Shown: in pieces, positions 13,952-15,110 of the stretch
Layout of the letters: every line of letters starts with the position of its first letter
How positions within the stretch are numbered: the first letter of the stretch is position 1
DNA from: JAENVT01 sp031370745
GTDB lineage: Bacteria; Actinomycetota; Acidimicrobiia; Acidimicrobiales; Ilumatobacteraceae
Length of the DNA: 15,110 nucleotides
Assembly (NCBI GenBank): GCA_031370745.1
Contig: JANMQX010000138.1
Span: forward strand, 1 to 15,110
Reading direction: 5' to 3'
The notes under the pieces: generated by a model
Told to the model about the DNA's origin: nothing
Databases searched by the model: none
What the model saw: the letters and a program-made list of their open reading frames with translations, nothing else
Program-made: the position numbers and the translations under genes

Positions 13952-15110
13952 TCAGCTCACAAAGGCAGCGGCCAGCACGTCCGCGTACGTATCGGCGAGG
14001 TGAAAGGTCATCGCCGCGCGGACCTTCTCCGGCACGTCCTCGAGGTCGGGCCCGTTGCGTTTCGGCAGGATCACTTCCGTGAGACCGGCTCGATGTGCTG
14101 CGAGCACCTTTTGCTTGAGACCGCCGATCGGCAGCACCTTGCCTTGCAGGGTGATCTCACCGGTCATGCCGACCGTTGGCTTCACCGGGCGGTTGGTGAG
14201 CAGCGAGACGAGGGCGGTGGTCATGGTGATGCCGGCAGACGGACCGTCCTTCGGAACAGCACCAGCCGGCACATGCACGTGCACCCGCTTGTTCATCGCC
14301 GCGAGATCGACGCCGAGCTCAACGGCGTGCGAGCGCACATAGCTGAGCGCGATTTGAGCACTCTCTTTCATGACGTCGCCGAGTTGGCCCGTGAGCGTGA
14401 GCGACGGCTCTCCGTCGACGGCAAGCGGGAACGCAGTGGTCTCGATGAACAGCACGTCGCCACCCATGCCCGTGACCGCCAGACCAGTAGCCACACCGGG
14501 CACGTTGGTGCGGTCGGGAATCTCGTCGTCGACCTTGACGCGACCGAGCCAGGTTCGAACATCGGTGGCGTCAACCTGCAGCGGCGTCAATCCCTCGATC
14601 GTCGCCACCTTGGCGGCGACCTTGCGGGTCAGCTTGCCGAGCTCGCGCTCGAGCGAGCGGACGCCGGCTTCGCGGGTGTAGCCGGTGATGGTGGCGCGCA
14701 GCGCGGCCTCGGTAAGCGACACCTCGTCGAGGCGCAAGCCGGCCAACTCGATCTGGCGCGGCAGCAGGTACCGTTCGGCGATGAACACCTTTTCATCTTC
14801 GGTGTAGCCGTCGAGGCGAATGAACTCCATCCGGTCGAGCAGCGGTGCGGGGATGGTGTCGGCGACGTTGGCAGTGGCGATGAAGATGACATTGCTGAGG
14901 TCGAGCTCGAGCTCGAGGTAGTGGTCGCGGAACGTGTGGTTCTGTGCTGGATCGAGCACCTCGAGCAGTGCCGCCGTCGGGTCGCCACTCCAACCGCCTG
15001 CACTCAACTTGTCGACTTCGTCGAGCAGCACAACGGGGTTCATCGAACCCGCTTCGATCATCGCTCGGGCGATTCGCCCGGGCTGGCTGCCGACGTAGGT
15101 TCGCCGGTGG
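13952..15110 (-). CDS. lon: ATP-dependent Lon protease, C-terminal part (runs off the window)
   Basis: AAA+ serine protease that degrades misfolded and regulatory proteins. The visible 386 or so codons begin within the ATPase domain (RRTYVGSQPGRI at the window edge) and run to the native stop; the N-domain and Walker A lie beyond 15110. Visible elements are Walker B VVLLDEVDK (15034-15008), sensor 1 IFIATAN, LLDRME (arginine-finger region), sensor 2 GVRSLERELGKL, and the protease domain with the catalytic Ser of PKDGPSAG (codon 14239-14237) and the catalytic Lys of GGLKQK (codon 14110-14108). These are 43 residues apart, as in E. coli Lon (S679/K722). The fragment is unbroken and looks functional. 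The cut is due to the window, not gene damage. Confidence 0.96.
   Translation of the reverse strand, partial: HRRTYVGSQPGRIARAMIEAGSMNPVVLLDEVDKLSAGGWSGDPTAALLEVLDPAQNHTFRDHYLELELDLSNVIFIATANVADTIPAPLLDRMEFIRLDGYTEDEKVFIAERYLLPRQIELAGLRLDEVSLTEAALRATITGYTREAGVRSLERELGKLTRKVAAKVATIEGLTPLQVDATDVRTWLGRVKVDDEIPDRTNVPGVATGLAVTGMGGDVLFIETTAFPLAVDGEPSLTLTGQLGDVMKESAQIALSYVRSHAVELGVDLAAMNKRVHVHVPAGAVPKDGPSAGITMTTALVSLLTNRPVKPTVGMTGEITLQGKVLPIGGLKQKVLAAHRAGLTEVILPKRNGPDLEDVPEKVRAAMTFHLADTYADVLAAAFVS

Noticed and set aside
12762..14003. Plus-strand open frame of 413 aa opposite the aminotransferase
   Set aside because: The minus strand has an intact class III aminotransferase with all catalytic motifs; the plus frame shows no recognisable domain and runs into the lon 3' end.
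1..15110. tRNA or rRNA genes, CRISPR arrays, insertion sequences, prophage or attachment sites
   Set aside because: Coding sequence fills the window with gaps under 100 bp; no spaced direct repeats, transposase/integrase motifs or structural RNA signatures were seen.

Overview
This is a GC-rich, gene-dense bacterial chromosome segment from an actinobacterium. Its first 8.7 kb reproduce the phospho-signalling and cell-wall locus that lies near the replication origin in Mycobacterium and Streptomyces: fhaA-fhaB-pstP-rodA-pbpA-pknB, then a convergent pabA and a divergent crgA. Sequence divergence from the mycobacterial proteins, a Thr/Ser-rich tail on the phosphatase and a DUF11 domain on the kinase suggest a deep-branching lineage such as Acidimicrobiia. 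That placement is inferred from sequence character, not from a tree.

Region 1 (10-7707, + strand): five genes are joined by stop/start overlaps of 1-4 bp (FHA protein with DUF3662, membrane-anchored FHA protein, PP2C phosphatase, SEDS glycosyltransferase, class B penicillin-binding protein). After a 94-bp gap comes a PASTA Ser/Thr kinase. Together they form a circuit in which the kinase senses peptidoglycan outside the cell, the phosphatase opposes it, the FHA proteins read phosphothreonine, and the SEDS/PBP pair builds wall. Two departures stand out: pknA is missing between pbpA and pknB, and the kinase carries an extra C-terminal extracellular DUF11 domain.

Region 2 (7741-9037): a glutamine amidotransferase gene (pabA/trpG) faces pknB. 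It is divergent from crgA, a small divisome membrane protein, across 65 bp that appear to hold two overlapping promoters for leaderless mRNAs. A short membrane-anchored CxxC...HC (zinc-ribbon-like) protein follows on the minus strand. Four DnaA-box-like 9-mers fall within 280 bp here, one a perfect TTATCCACA.

Region 3 (9111-12191): a thiolase and a long-chain acyl-CoA ligase are divergently transcribed, a fatty-acid metabolism pair.

Region 4 (12195-15110, minus strand): from right to left lie the C-terminal part of a Lon protease (cut by the window edge), a class III PLP aminotransferase (GabT-like) with a good leaderless-type promoter, and a MarR-family regulator that starts 3 bp after the aminotransferase stop.

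No tRNA, rRNA, CRISPR array, insertion sequence or phage gene was seen, and no gene-free stretch exceeds 100 bp. No wholly new system is evident. The most unusual items are the kinase-DUF11 fusion and the altered content of this otherwise conserved locus.
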